NCBI GenBank assembly: GCA_002348315.1
Contig: DEAW01000154.1
Location: 1-64,000 of the forward strand
Length of the DNA stretch: 64,000 nt
Direction: 5' to 3'
From: Planctomycetaceae bacterium UBA2972
GTDB taxonomy: Bacteria > Planctomycetota > Planctomycetia > Pirellulales > Pirellulaceae
Positions within the stretch are counted from its first letter, which is position 1, and each line of letters opens with the position of its first letter. Under the pieces are notes generated by a model. It was given only the letters and a program-made list of their open reading frames with translations, was not told where the DNA came from and did not search any database. This document shows, one piece after another, positions 1 through 8,950 of the stretch. The translations under genes and the position numbers were made by a program.

Positions 1-170
1 ATAGTGTACATTTGTATACCATCCTGTCAATAGTTCGGCTGATTTTTTTTACAGCTTCAGCGAAAACACTGTAAACCGGCTAAATTAATTCCACAGTTGC
101 CCATATTCGGCACAATCAAAGACCGATAAAATAAGGCATTACCCAGCAACTCTATTCAGAAATCCGCCCT

Positions 171-1760
171 ATGGTCCGCACGCGTTTTGCTCCCAGCCCA
201 ACGGGATACCTTCATATTGGAGGTGTCCGCACAGCCTTGTTTAACTGGTTGTTTGCCCGTAAGCACGGAGGCCAGTTCATCCTCCGCATCGACGACACCG
301 ATCAAAGCCGCAACGTTGAAGAGGCGCTCCAGCCCATTCTCGAAGGCTTTCGCTGGCTCGGCATCGACTGGGAAGAAGGCCCCGAAGTTGACGGACCACA
401 CGCACCCTACTTCCAGTCCCAACGGACTGACAAATATCAGGCAGCCGTCGAAAAAATGCTCGCCAATGGCACCGCCTACAAAGACTACAGTCGCAGCGAA
501 GAGATCCAAGCTGAACGCGAAGCCGCTCAAACCGAAAAACGAACCTTCGTTTACTCCCGTAACTGGATGGCTGAAACCCAACAACAAGCCGAAGCCTTTG
601 AAGCCGAAGGCCGTACCGCCGTAGTACGCCTGAAGATGCCTCGCACAGGCACTTGTCTCATCCCCGACCTGATTCGTGGCGACGTCGAATTCGAATGGGC
701 TCATGAACAAGACATGGTCATCCAAAAAGCGGACGGCACTTGTCTTTACCATCTCGCCAGTGTCGTCGATGATGCGGATCTTGAAATCACACACGTCATT
801 CGTGCCGAAGAACACCTCTCCAACACACCACGCCAAATCTTTATCGCTCAAAGCCTGGGATATGAACTTCCCCAATACGCTCACCTGCCTTACGTTGCAG
901 AACCCGGAAGCAAAAACAAACTCAGCAAACGCAAAATCCCCAAGTACCTAAAAAACCAGGATTTCAAAAAGCTCTACGACCACGGCGAACAGATCGCAAA
1001 ACGCTGTGGCCGGGAATTAAGCGAAGACACCTTTAACCCTGTCATCGTTGACTTCTACCGTGACATCGGATTCCTCCCCCATGCTGTGATCAACTATTTA
1101 CTATTGCTCGGATGGTCACTCGACGGAGAAACCGAAGAATTCTCCGAACAACAAATGATTGACGCTTTCTCACTGGAACGAGTGATCAAGAGCCCCGCCA
1201 GTTTTGACCCTACCAAACTAACCGCCTTTCAACAGCGGGAAATGGACAAGCTGGAACTCAAAAAGAAAACGGCGATGTGCCTCCCATACCTTCAACAGGC
1301 CGGCTTACTCGACAAGCCTGCAGACTGCGACACCGGCCCCCTTCTAAATGACATCATTGAAGCAAGTGAAAACCGCATTACTGTTGCCGGCGACATTCTC
1401 GACTATGATGACTTCTTCGTTGCCGATAATGCTTTAACCTATGATGAAAACGCCTTTCAAAAACGCCTCATCAACACCGACGGAGCGTTAGAAATCCTCG
1501 CTGAATTCCGCGACCTACTGGCAACGCTCGACCCATACAACACCGAAACTGTCGAACAGGCCATGCGGGATTTCGTCGAACAAAAAGAGATCAAGTTTGG
1601 CGAGATCATTCATCCGGTCCGTCTCTCCACCACCGGCAAACCTGTCGGCTTTGGACTCTTCGAGACGCTCGCCATTCTCGGTCAACAACGCTGTATCCAA
1701 CGCATTAACCGCGCGATTGAGATTGCCCGGGAAACTCTACATTCACAAGCAAACGACTAA
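171..1760 (+). CDS. gltX: Glutamyl-tRNA synthetase
   Basis: Class I aminoacyl-tRNA synthetase that charges tRNA-Glu in the cytoplasm. The ATG start is followed at once by the family N-terminus (RTRFAPSPTG) and the HIGH-type motif (YLHIGG, residues 13-18). The KMSKS-type motif is KLSKR near residue 250. Length is 529 residues, slightly longer than a typical bacterial enzyme, because about 33 extra residues lie between KLSKR and the conserved YRDIGFLP segment. The C-terminal anticodon-binding region keeps the family pattern (GFGLFETLAILG). It is followed after about 107 bases by glnS, so this organism charges tRNA-Gln directly and this enzyme can be a discriminating GluRS. That last point is inferred from glnS being next door. 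Confidence 0.97.
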   Translation: MVRTRFAPSPTGYLHIGGVRTALFNWLFARKHGGQFILRIDDTDQSRNVEEALQPILEGFRWLGIDWEEGPEVDGPHAPYFQSQRTDKYQAAVEKMLANGTAYKDYSRSEEIQAEREAAQTEKRTFVYSRNWMAETQQQAEAFEAEGRTAVVRLKMPRTGTCLIPDLIRGDVEFEWAHEQDMVIQKADGTCLYHLASVVDDADLEITHVIRAEEHLSNTPRQIFIAQSLGYELPQYAHLPYVAEPGSKNKLSKRKIPKYLKNQDFKKLYDHGEQIAKRCGRELSEDTFNPVIVDFYRDIGFLPHAVINYLLLLGWSLDGETEEFSEQQMIDAFSLERVIKSPASFDPTKLTAFQQREMDKLELKKKTAMCLPYLQQAGLLDKPADCDTGPLLNDIIEASENRITVAGDILDYDDFFVADNALTYDENAFQKRLINTDGALEILAEFRDLLATLDPYNTETVEQAMRDFVEQKEIKFGEIIHPVRLSTTGKPVGFGLFETLAILGQQRCIQRINRAIEIARETLHSQAND

Positions 1761-1867
1761 CCAGTGGAACGGTCTGGTGAATTGCCATATTCAGAAAAGT
1801 TCTATTCACGTTAAAATCGACAGCGAAATCAAACTCCATATCACTTTGCCAGGTGCAAAAGTCCCTA

Positions 1868-3577
1868 ATGACTACTGACAATCCAAGTTCAGAAAACAAC
1901 GAGCAGGACGCCAGACCCAAAAACTTTGTCGAACAAATCGTCGAAGCCGATCTGGCTGCAAATACGCACGCAGGCCGAGTTCACACTCGATTCCCCCCCG
2001 AACCCAACGGATACCTGCACATCGGTCATGCCAAAAGCATCTGCCTTAACTTTGGAATTGCCCAAAACTACGGCGGCAAGTGCAATCTCCGCTTCGACGA
2101 CACCAATCCAGCCAAAGAAGACACTGAATACGTCGACTCGATCAAGGAAGATGTCCAATGGCTCGGGTTCCAATGGGACGGAATCTACTTTGCTTCGGAT
2201 TATTTCCAGCAACTCTATGACCTCGCAGTTCAACTCATCAAAGATGGCAAAGCCTACATTTGCAGTCTCTCGCCGGAAGAAACCCGGGAATACCGTGGCG
2301 GTTGGGATGGTGTCGGTCAGGACAGTCCGTACCGCGATCGATCGATCGACGAAAATCTGGACTTATTTCAACGGATGAAAGCAGGCGAGTTCAGTGACGG
2401 CGAGCATACGCTTCGAGCCAAAATCGACATGGCTTCGGCCAACATGAACATGCGTGATCCAGCCATGTACCGGATCAAACACGTGCACCACCATCGCACG
2501 GGTGATCAGTGGTGCATTTACCCCATGTACGACTTTGCCCATGGCATCAGTGACTCCATAGAAAACATTACCCATTCGATCTGCACGTTAGAATTCGAAC
2601 ACCACCGACCTCTCTACGATTGGTTCCTCGACGAACTCGACATTTTTCGCTCCAGACAATACGAATTCGCTCGACTAAACATCACGCACACCGTCATGAG
2701 TAAACGGAGACTGCTGGAACTGGTCGAACAAAACCATGTTACCGGCTGGGATGACCCCCGCATGCCGACCATCTCAGGACTCCGTCGTCGAGGCTATACT
2801 CCCGAAGCCATTCGCAGCTTCTGTTCACGTATCGGCGTCACCAAACAAAACTCCACTCACGACATCGCCTGGCTGGAAGACGCGTTACGAGCACAACTCA
2901 ACAAGGAAGCTCCCCGACGGGCAGCGGTTCTTCGGCCACTCAAAGTGGTAATCGAAAATTTTCCGGAAGGGCACGAAGAGACGATGGAAGCGGTCAACAA
3001 CCCGGAAGACCCATCCGCCGGCACTCGCCAAATCCCCTTCACTCGTGAACTTTACATCGAACGATCCGATTTCATGGAAGACCCACCAAAGAAATTCTTC
3101 CGGCTCGGGCCAGGTCGCGAAGTCCGTTTACGATACGGCTTCTTTATAACCTGCACCGATGTCATCAAAGACGAACAGGGAAATATCACTGAACTGCGAT
3201 GCACCTACGATCCTGAAACCCGCGGTGGACAAGCTCCCGATGGTCGCAAAGTACGTGGAACGATTCACTGGGTCTCTGCGAAACATGCTGTGAATGCTGA
3301 AGTACGACTTTATGACCATCTCTTTCAGAAACAAGACCCCAGCAATGTGGAAGAGGGGCAATCCTATCTTGAAAATCTCAACCCCAACTCACTCGAAGTA
3401 CTGACTCAATGTAAACTCGAGCCCTCTCTGAAAGACGCCTTGCCTGGCGAACGCTTTCAATTCGAACGACTGGGATATTTTTGCGTGGACGCTAAAGAAA
3501 GCGCAACGGACCAATTGGTTTTCAATCGCAGTGTAACGCTTCGCGACACCTGGGCGAAAATGCAAAAGAAAGGTTAG
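1868..3577 (+). CDS. glnS: Glutaminyl-tRNA synthetase
   Basis: Class I synthetase that charges tRNA-Gln. It shows the GlnRS form of the first signature (PPEPNGYLHIGHAKS) and the second signature as VMSKRRL. The central segment rich in His (IKHVHHHRTGDQWCIYP) and the two-barrel C-terminal anticodon-binding part are present, giving 569 residues, near the usual size. An in-frame GTG lies 15 bases upstream at 1853, but I prefer the ATG at 1868 because AGGTG at 1851-1855 can act as ribosome binding site for it. It follows gltX on the same strand. The next gene starts 10 bases after its stop, so it may be co-transcribed with the beta-RFAP synthase gene. Confidence 0.97.
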   Translation: MTTDNPSSENNEQDARPKNFVEQIVEADLAANTHAGRVHTRFPPEPNGYLHIGHAKSICLNFGIAQNYGGKCNLRFDDTNPAKEDTEYVDSIKEDVQWLGFQWDGIYFASDYFQQLYDLAVQLIKDGKAYICSLSPEETREYRGGWDGVGQDSPYRDRSIDENLDLFQRMKAGEFSDGEHTLRAKIDMASANMNMRDPAMYRIKHVHHHRTGDQWCIYPMYDFAHGISDSIENITHSICTLEFEHHRPLYDWFLDELDIFRSRQYEFARLNITHTVMSKRRLLELVEQNHVTGWDDPRMPTISGLRRRGYTPEAIRSFCSRIGVTKQNSTHDIAWLEDALRAQLNKEAPRRAAVLRPLKVVIENFPEGHEETMEAVNNPEDPSAGTRQIPFTRELYIERSDFMEDPPKKFFRLGPGREVRLRYGFFITCTDVIKDEQGNITELRCTYDPETRGGQAPDGRKVRGTIHWVSAKHAVNAEVRLYDHLFQKQDPSNVEEGQSYLENLNPNSLEVLTQCKLEPSLKDALPGERFQFERLGYFCVDAKESATDQLVFNRSVTLRDTWAKMQKKG

Positions 3578-3587
3578 CTGGAATGTC

Positions 3588-4586
3588 ATGAGCGAGTTGC
3601 CAACCACAACCGACGCTGGAAATCCTTGTGACACAAGTATTTCCGTGAGTGCTCCGACTCGCTTGCATTTTGGCCTGCTCGCATTTGGCAATCAGGAAGG
3701 CCGCAATTTCGGGGGCGTGGGACTCATGCTGAAAAAACCGCGAGTCAAAGTCAAAGCGACGCCAGCTGCTACGTTTCAAACCACGGGAGTTTATGCCGAT
3801 CGTCTGGCAGAATTCGCTCAAATGTGGCAGGACTACACCAAAGCTGACGAACTCCCGAAGTGCACTCTCAAAGTGACCAAGGCTCCTCCACAACATGTGG
3901 GACTGGGACTCGGTACGCAACTTGGACTCTCCACGGCCGAAACATTGAATCGCTTTGCCACGCAAACCGGCTTTTCCGCCATGGAACGCGCCATCGTTGT
4001 CAACAGGGCTGCCCGCAGTGCAGTAGGAACGTATGGCTTTGAATTCGGCGGACTCATCGTGGAGCGTGGGAGACTTCCGAGCGAACGCATTTCACCTTTG
4101 GAATGCCGCATGGAATTTCCTCGCAAATGGCGTATTGCACTCATCCGCCCTGAAGTTGGCAGCGGACTCTCAGGTGAATCTGAAACGAAAGCCTTCACCG
4201 ACATTCCGCCAGTGTCTCAAAAGACCACGGACCAGCTTCTCGACATCATTCAATCCCAACTTCTACCGGGGCTGACCGCTTCTGACTTTCACGCCGTAAC
4301 CGACGCGGTGGAATCCTACAGCCGTCTCGCTGGCAGCTGCTTTGAAGCTATCCAGGGAGGTCCCTACAATGGTCGTCTGCTCAATCAACGAGTGACCTGG
4401 CTCAAGGAACTCGGAGTACATGGAATTGGCCAAAGCAGCTGGGGCCCCACGCTCTTCTGCTTCTTTGACTCAAAAGAAGCAGCAAAAGAATTCAAGCGTA
4501 ATCTCCCCGACGACAATTCCGGCCAAAAACTTATTGTCGATATCGTCAAAGCTGATAATCAGGGTGCTGTGATTAGCCGCAGCTAA
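3588..4586 (+). CDS. Beta-ribofuranosylaminobenzene 5'-phosphate synthase (beta-RFAP synthase)
   Basis: GHMP-fold enzyme that condenses p-aminobenzoate with phosphoribosyl pyrophosphate, the committed step toward tetrahydromethanopterin. The N-terminus VSAPTRLHFGLLAFG with the GRNFGGVGLM segment is characteristic of this family, as is the HVGLGLGTQLGLSTA glycine/serine loop around residue 105. Length (332 residues) matches the family. It starts 10 bases after glnS. Other H4MPT-associated genes (DUF6513, DUF447, CitG-like, PTPS) and both subunits of aminodeoxychorismate synthase, the source of the p-aminobenzoate substrate, are in the same window, which supports the call. Homologues in methylotrophs and methanogens do this reaction. 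Activity here is inferred. Confidence 0.9.
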   Translation: MSELPTTTDAGNPCDTSISVSAPTRLHFGLLAFGNQEGRNFGGVGLMLKKPRVKVKATPAATFQTTGVYADRLAEFAQMWQDYTKADELPKCTLKVTKAPPQHVGLGLGTQLGLSTAETLNRFATQTGFSAMERAIVVNRAARSAVGTYGFEFGGLIVERGRLPSERISPLECRMEFPRKWRIALIRPEVGSGLSGESETKAFTDIPPVSQKTTDQLLDIIQSQLLPGLTASDFHAVTDAVESYSRLAGSCFEAIQGGPYNGRLLNQRVTWLKELGVHGIGQSSWGPTLFCFFDSKEAAKEFKRNLPDDNSGQKLIVDIVKADNQGAVISRS

Positions 4587-4629
4587 GCAGAACAGCCAAA
4601 CAAGGCACGAATTCATCGTTGCTGCTAAT

Positions 4630-4662
4630 TGCTCTATCGGTACTTTGAATCATAATAGAGCA
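4630..4662. repeat. 8-bp perfect inverted repeat between the beta-RFAP synthase gene and pdxJ
   Basis: The arms TGCTCTAT (4630-4637) and ATAGAGCA (4655-4662) are exact reverse complements separated by 17 bases. The gap from 4587 to 4793 holds no gene that I can support. The repeat is not followed directly by a T-run, so it is not a convincing terminator. It could be an operator or a weak RNA hairpin. Confidence 0.35.
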
Positions 4663-4793
4663 GTACTTGCTGGAGCCGTTTTTTCCAGACCAGTAGTTCA
4701 CAGATCTGCTCTTCACCAAAGCGATTTGCGATCACTCACAGAATTCATCATAGACCCCTCAACAAGTATCCCAACCTTTTGCTCAGGCAAACC

Positions 4794-5522
4794 ATGCTAG
4801 AACTTGGCGTAAATATAGATCACGTCGCCACCATTCGACAGGCACGTAAAACATATGAACCTGATCCTGTTACGGCCGCAGCGATGGCTGAATTAGGTGG
4901 CGCGGACTGTATCACGATTCATCTCCGCGAAGACCGTCGACATATCATCGATCGTGATGTGCACGTATTGTCTGACACGGTCAACATCAAGCTCAATCTG
5001 GAAATGAGTATCGCTCCGGATATCGTCGAGATTGCCTGCGACACGAAACCGAATCAGGTTACGCTCGTCCCTGAAAAACGCGAAGAAGTAACCACCGAAG
5101 GTGGATTGGACGTTGTCGGGAATCGGGAAAGCATTCAACCGGTAATCCAACGCCTTCACGATGAAGGTATCAGCGTCGCATTATTCCTGGACCCGGAACA
5201 GCAACAAATCGATGCGGCCAGTCAACTAAAGGCTAACGCTGTGGAATTACACACCGGCCAATATGCGTTAACTTCCGGTGACGCGCGTGCAGCCTGCCTT
5301 ACCGAACTGACTGCCGCCGGGAAACAAATTGTTAATGCCGGCATGACCCTTCACGCAGGTCATGGATTGAATTATCAAAACGTCATTCCTGTAGCACAGA
5401 TCCAGGACATGGTCGAACTAAACATTGGCCATTCGATCATCGCCCGAGCTGTCTTCGTTGGCTTAACCCAGGCCGTTCGTGAAATGAAAGAGCTTTTGAG
5501 GATTGCCGGTTCAGCGAGCTAG
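4794..5522 (+). CDS. pdxJ: Pyridoxine 5'-phosphate synthase
   Basis: Catalyses ring closure of 1-deoxyxylulose 5-phosphate with 3-amino-2-oxopropyl phosphate, the last step of de novo pyridoxine phosphate synthesis (DXP-dependent pathway). The TIM-barrel family is recognised by the start LGVNIDHVATIRQAR, the IHLREDRRHI segment near residue 50 and the C-terminal INIGH-like motif (ELNIGHSIIARAVF). I take the ATG at 4794 over a TTG at 4779 because it places LGVNIDH directly after the start, as in other PdxJ proteins. Length is 242 residues, normal for the family. The EboE-like gene begins three bases after its stop, which suggests one transcript for the next three genes. Confidence 0.96.
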   Translation: MLELGVNIDHVATIRQARKTYEPDPVTAAAMAELGGADCITIHLREDRRHIIDRDVHVLSDTVNIKLNLEMSIAPDIVEIACDTKPNQVTLVPEKREEVTTEGGLDVVGNRESIQPVIQRLHDEGISVALFLDPEQQQIDAASQLKANAVELHTGQYALTSGDARAACLTELTAAGKQIVNAGMTLHAGHGLNYQNVIPVAQIQDMVELNIGHSIIARAVFVGLTQAVREMKELLRIAGSAS

Positions 5523-5525
5523 AAC

Positions 5526-6701
5526 ATGACCATGCAAATTGGCTACTGCACGAACGTCCATGCCGGGCCGGATTTAGAATCCACCCGGGAAAATCTCGCA
5601 AAATACGCTACTCAGGTGAAACAACAGTTCTCACCGGACGAGCCTATGGGTGTCGGGCTGTGGCTGGCTGCTCCGGCAGCACAAGCGTTACAGGACGCGC
5701 AAACTCTGGACGGCTTCAAGTCCTGGCTGGACAGCCAACAATTAGTGCCCTTTACGTTAAACGGCTTTCCCTACAGTGACTTCCACTCAGATGTTGTCAA
5801 ACACGATGTCTACAGGCCCACCTGGTTCAATCAAGACCGGCTTACCTACACCACCAACCTGATCGATGCCTTACATGGTCTACTCCCCACCGGCATGGAG
5901 GGTAGCATCTCGACTCTGCCTATTGCCTGGGATCGTAAATCATTATCCCCCAACCAGTGGATACAGACTTCACAACAATTGTTGCAACTCTGTCGATATC
6001 TCCACCAACTCGAAAAGGACACTGGTCGACTCATTTACGTTTGCCTGGAACCTGAACCCGGTTGCGTCCTGGATATTGCTAAAGACATGATTGATCTTTT
6101 TCAGGAACGTCTCCTCCCATTTGACGATGACAACATTGTGACTCGGTATCTCCGTATTTGCCACGACATCTGCCACAGCGCCGTGATGTTCGAATCTCAG
6201 GCGGATGTCCTTCGACAATACCATCAGTTGGGAATTCGTGTTGGCAAAATCCAAGTATCCTCAGCTGTCCGAGTCGATTTCCAGCAGATCGATCCCAATC
6301 AACGGGCCGACGCTTTAGAACAATTATCCAGCTTTAATGAACCTCGATACCTCCATCAAACCAGCATTCAATCTGAGGATGGTAAAACGGAATTTCACGA
6401 GGACCTGCATTTAGCTTTGCAAGCCGTGGACGATCCAAAACTGCTCACCAGTACCTGGAGCGTTCATTTTCATGTCCCGATTTACCTTGAATCCTTAGGG
6501 CTTCTAAGTACATCGCGTCAGGACATTCTCGATTGTTTTGAAGTCTGCCGAACGATGCCAGACCTGACGCATTACGAAGTCGAGACTTATGCCTGGAATG
6601 TACTTCCCGAGGAACATCAAGTGGACAACCTTGCCACTGGAATTGCCAAAGAAATGCAGTGGGTACAAGACATCCTCACCACACGAGATAATCCGGAATG
6701 A
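5526..6701 (+). CDS. eboE: EboE-like protein (sugar phosphate isomerase/epimerase-type TIM barrel)
   Basis: A 391-residue protein that I recognise as the EboE family, a xylose-isomerase-like TIM barrel named from eboABCDEF metabolite-trafficking clusters. Supporting segments are the N-terminus IGYCTNVHAG, then PFTLNGFPYSDFH near residue 78 and VVKHDVYRPTW near residue 91, plus CLEPEPGCVLD and the late HFHVPIY segment with potential metal-binding His and Glu residues. The real biochemical activity of EboE is not established. Here it stands alone, with no other ebo gene nearby. It is packed between pdxJ (3 bases) and the SDR gene, whose ATG overlaps its TGA in an ATGA arrangement, so translation is probably coupled. 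Confidence 0.72.
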   Translation: MTMQIGYCTNVHAGPDLESTRENLAKYATQVKQQFSPDEPMGVGLWLAAPAAQALQDAQTLDGFKSWLDSQQLVPFTLNGFPYSDFHSDVVKHDVYRPTWFNQDRLTYTTNLIDALHGLLPTGMEGSISTLPIAWDRKSLSPNQWIQTSQQLLQLCRYLHQLEKDTGRLIYVCLEPEPGCVLDIAKDMIDLFQERLLPFDDDNIVTRYLRICHDICHSAVMFESQADVLRQYHQLGIRVGKIQVSSAVRVDFQQIDPNQRADALEQLSSFNEPRYLHQTSIQSEDGKTEFHEDLHLALQAVDDPKLLTSTWSVHFHVPIYLESLGLLSTSRQDILDCFEVCRTMPDLTHYEVETYAWNVLPEEHQVDNLATGIAKEMQWVQDILTTRDNPE

Positions 6702-7483
6702 TGCAGCTACAAGATCAGACCGCCGTTATCACAGGAGCATCCAGCGGAATTGGCCGGGCGATCGCTCTCACATTCGCTGCCCAGGGAGCTCAACTTGTTC
6801 TTCATGCGCGAGCGAACCAGGTCGGCTTAGAGGAAACCGCTCAATTAGCGCGAGAGTATGGAGTTGAATGTCACTGCTTACTGGCAGACCTTAGCTGTGC
6901 AGAACAACGAGACCAATTCTCCCAGTCCGTCTTTGACCTGGGCGTAGTTAACATCTGGGTCAACAATGCCGGCGCCGACATTCTCACAGGAACCAATACG
7001 GAGCTGTCCTTTTCTCAAAAGCTGGAGACACTTTGGAACATGGACGTTCTCGGTACCATTGAGTTATGTCGACTTATCAGTGCTCCGATGTCTGAAACCG
7101 GTAAGCGAGTGAACGCTACGATTCTAAACATGGGGTGGGATCAGGCAGAAGTGGGTCAATCCGGAGATAGTGGTCAGTTGTTCGGCCCCACCAAGGCGGC
7201 CGTCATGGCATATTCCAAGAGTCTGGCACGTTCCCTGGCTCCTCACGTAAGGGTTAATTGTCTGGCCCCAGGCTGGATTCAAACAGCCTGGGGAGAAGTC
7301 GCGCCCGAGGACTGGGCTCAACGTGCTCAATCCGAAGCGTTAATGCAACGTTGGGGTACGCCCGAGGATGTTGCTAATGCAGCGCTCTACGCGGTCGCAC
7401 CAACATCTTCCTTTATTACCGGCCAGATCATCTCGGTTAACGGCGGGTTAAATCACGAACAAATCAATTCCTCTTCGTCGTAA
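6698..7483 (+). CDS. Short-chain dehydrogenase/reductase family protein with non-canonical active site
   Basis: A 261-residue Rossmann-fold protein of the classical SDR type. The cofactor loop is TGASSGIG (residues 15-22), an Arg follows the second strand (LHAR), which favours NADP(H), and WVNNAG is present. The catalytic YxxxK is altered: the sequence reads FGPTK, so the Tyr is Phe. The usual Ser is also absent, and an Asp (in MGWDQ) sits 14 residues before the Phe. C-terminal features are ordinary (RVNCLAPGWIQT, ITGQIISVNGG). The start overlaps the eboE-like stop (ATGA), and the DUF6513 gene begins 24 bases downstream. The pterin-rich neighbourhood raises a pteridine-related role, but no substrate can be assigned from sequence. 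Confidence 0.85.
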   Translation: MMQLQDQTAVITGASSGIGRAIALTFAAQGAQLVLHARANQVGLEETAQLAREYGVECHCLLADLSCAEQRDQFSQSVFDLGVVNIWVNNAGADILTGTNTELSFSQKLETLWNMDVLGTIELCRLISAPMSETGKRVNATILNMGWDQAEVGQSGDSGQLFGPTKAAVMAYSKSLARSLAPHVRVNCLAPGWIQTAWGEVAPEDWAQRAQSEALMQRWGTPEDVANAALYAVAPTSSFITGQIISVNGGLNHEQINSSSS

Positions 7484-7507
7484 TCTTCAAGCTCAGAGTC
7501 AAGCTGA

Positions 7508-8950
7508 ATGTCAAACCACTCAGACATCGCAGGCAGCCAAATCCTGTTTGTTACCGGCCGTTTAGCCGAACATGGATTACGTGAAGTCCTCGACAAATTA
7601 AGCACGCAGCTCGATTTCCAATACCGACTTGCCGTCTTACCCATTACGGTTGCTGCTCTGATGACACCCGCCTGGATCGCGAAGCGACTCGAAGTACCGG
7701 CAGGCACGGACCGCATCATCGTGCCGGGATATTGCAAACATAATCTGGAGGATCTACAGCGTTCGGTCAGCATCCCGGTCGAGGCAGGTCCTCACGACAT
7801 GAGAAAGATTCCACAACATTTCGGACTCGGTTATCAACGCCCGGAAGATTACGGAGCGTACGACATCGAAATTCTTGGCGAGATCAACCACGCCCCGCGA
7901 CTATCACTTGACGAAATCATCCATCAGGCCAGGCAATTGAAAGCATCGGGCGCGGACTACATTGACGTAGGCTGCGACCCGGGCGACCAGTGGTCCGGTG
8001 TCGGGGATTGTGTCCGCAGTTTAGTCGATCAGGGATTCCAGGTTTCCATCGATAGTCTCAATCCGGTTGAGATTGCCGCAGCGGTGGATGCCGGAGCTTC
8101 ACTCGTGCTCAGCGTTAACCGCTCTAACCGGGATGCTGCTGTGGACTGGGGAGTGCCTGTCGTAGTTATCCCGGATGACTTCGAGACCTTAGGAGGATTA
8201 GATGATACAGTCGAATTCCTGGCGTCCGCCGGAGTCCCTTTGAGAATCGATCCAATCCTGGAACCGATTGGGTGTGGCTTCACCGCCAGTCTGCATCGGT
8301 ACATCCAAGTGCGTGCACGATATCCCGATGCGGAAATGATGATGGGGATCGGGAATATTTCCGAACTCACGGACGTGGACAGTGCCGGAGTCAACACCTT
8401 GCTGTTAGGCATCTGTCAGGAACTTGGAATTCGCAGTGTGCTGACCACCGAAGTGATCAACTGGGCTCGTTCGAGTGTGCAGGAATGTGATATCGCTCGT
8501 CGCATGATGCACTATGCGATCAATAATCAGGTGCCTCCAAAACATCTTGAAACCCAACTCCTCACATTAAGAGATGCAGAAACCACTTCTTTTGGTGCTC
8601 AGGCACTAGACGCTCTGGCCGACAGCATCAAAGATCCTAATTATCGAATCTATGCCGAAGACGGTCTCATCCACCTGGTAAGTGCCGGACTCCACCTGAG
8701 CGACCCTGATCCGTTTAAGTTATTCGAACGTCTGGCTGAGGGCGAAGGTCAGGAGAAACCCCCTCATAATCTGGATGCATCCCACAGTTTTTACCTTGGT
8801 TATGAAATGGCCAAAGCACTAACCGCGCTTACTCTTTCTAAACAGTACACGCAGGACGAATCACTCAATTGGGGGTTTCTCACTCAGCCTGAAACCAGCC
8901 ACCGGTTGACAAGAAGTCGGACAGACAAGCCACGCCTAAGCGACACTTAA
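7508..8950 (+). CDS. DUF6513 domain / dihydropteroate synthase-like protein
   Basis: A 480-residue protein with an N-terminal domain of about 140 residues (start ILFVTGRLAEHGLREVL) that I recognise as DUF6513. A TIM-barrel part related to dihydropteroate synthase follows: SGADYIDVGCDPGD near residue 155, then FQVSIDSLNPVEIAAAVDAGASLVLSVN fragments and a late MMGIGNISELTD segment. Proteins of this type travel with H4MPT biosynthesis genes in archaea, methylotrophs and planctomycetes and are thought to act in joining the pterin and arylamine halves; that role is inferred. It is the last gene of the pdxJ-eboE-SDR run. Its TAA shares bases with the convergent DUF447 stop. Confidence 0.82.
   Translation: MSNHSDIAGSQILFVTGRLAEHGLREVLDKLSTQLDFQYRLAVLPITVAALMTPAWIAKRLEVPAGTDRIIVPGYCKHNLEDLQRSVSIPVEAGPHDMRKIPQHFGLGYQRPEDYGAYDIEILGEINHAPRLSLDEIIHQARQLKASGADYIDVGCDPGDQWSGVGDCVRSLVDQGFQVSIDSLNPVEIAAAVDAGASLVLSVNRSNRDAAVDWGVPVVVIPDDFETLGGLDDTVEFLASAGVPLRIDPILEPIGCGFTASLHRYIQVRARYPDAEMMMGIGNISELTDVDSAGVNTLLLGICQELGIRSVLTTEVINWARSSVQECDIARRMMHYAINNQVPPKHLETQLLTLRDAETTSFGAQALDALADSIKDPNYRIYAEDGLIHLVSAGLHLSDPDPFKLFERLAEGEGQEKPPHNLDASHSFYLGYEMAKALTALTLSKQYTQDESLNWGFLTQPETSHRLTRSRTDKPRLSDT

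Noticed and set aside
1..170. Promoter for gltX
   Set aside because: AT-rich sequence is present, but no pair of -35 and -10 elements at proper spacing was convincing.
156..884. Long minus-strand open frame opposite gltX
   Set aside because: It lies fully inside gltX, has no family resemblance or ribosome binding site, and the gltX frame shows all expected motifs. Treated as a shadow frame.
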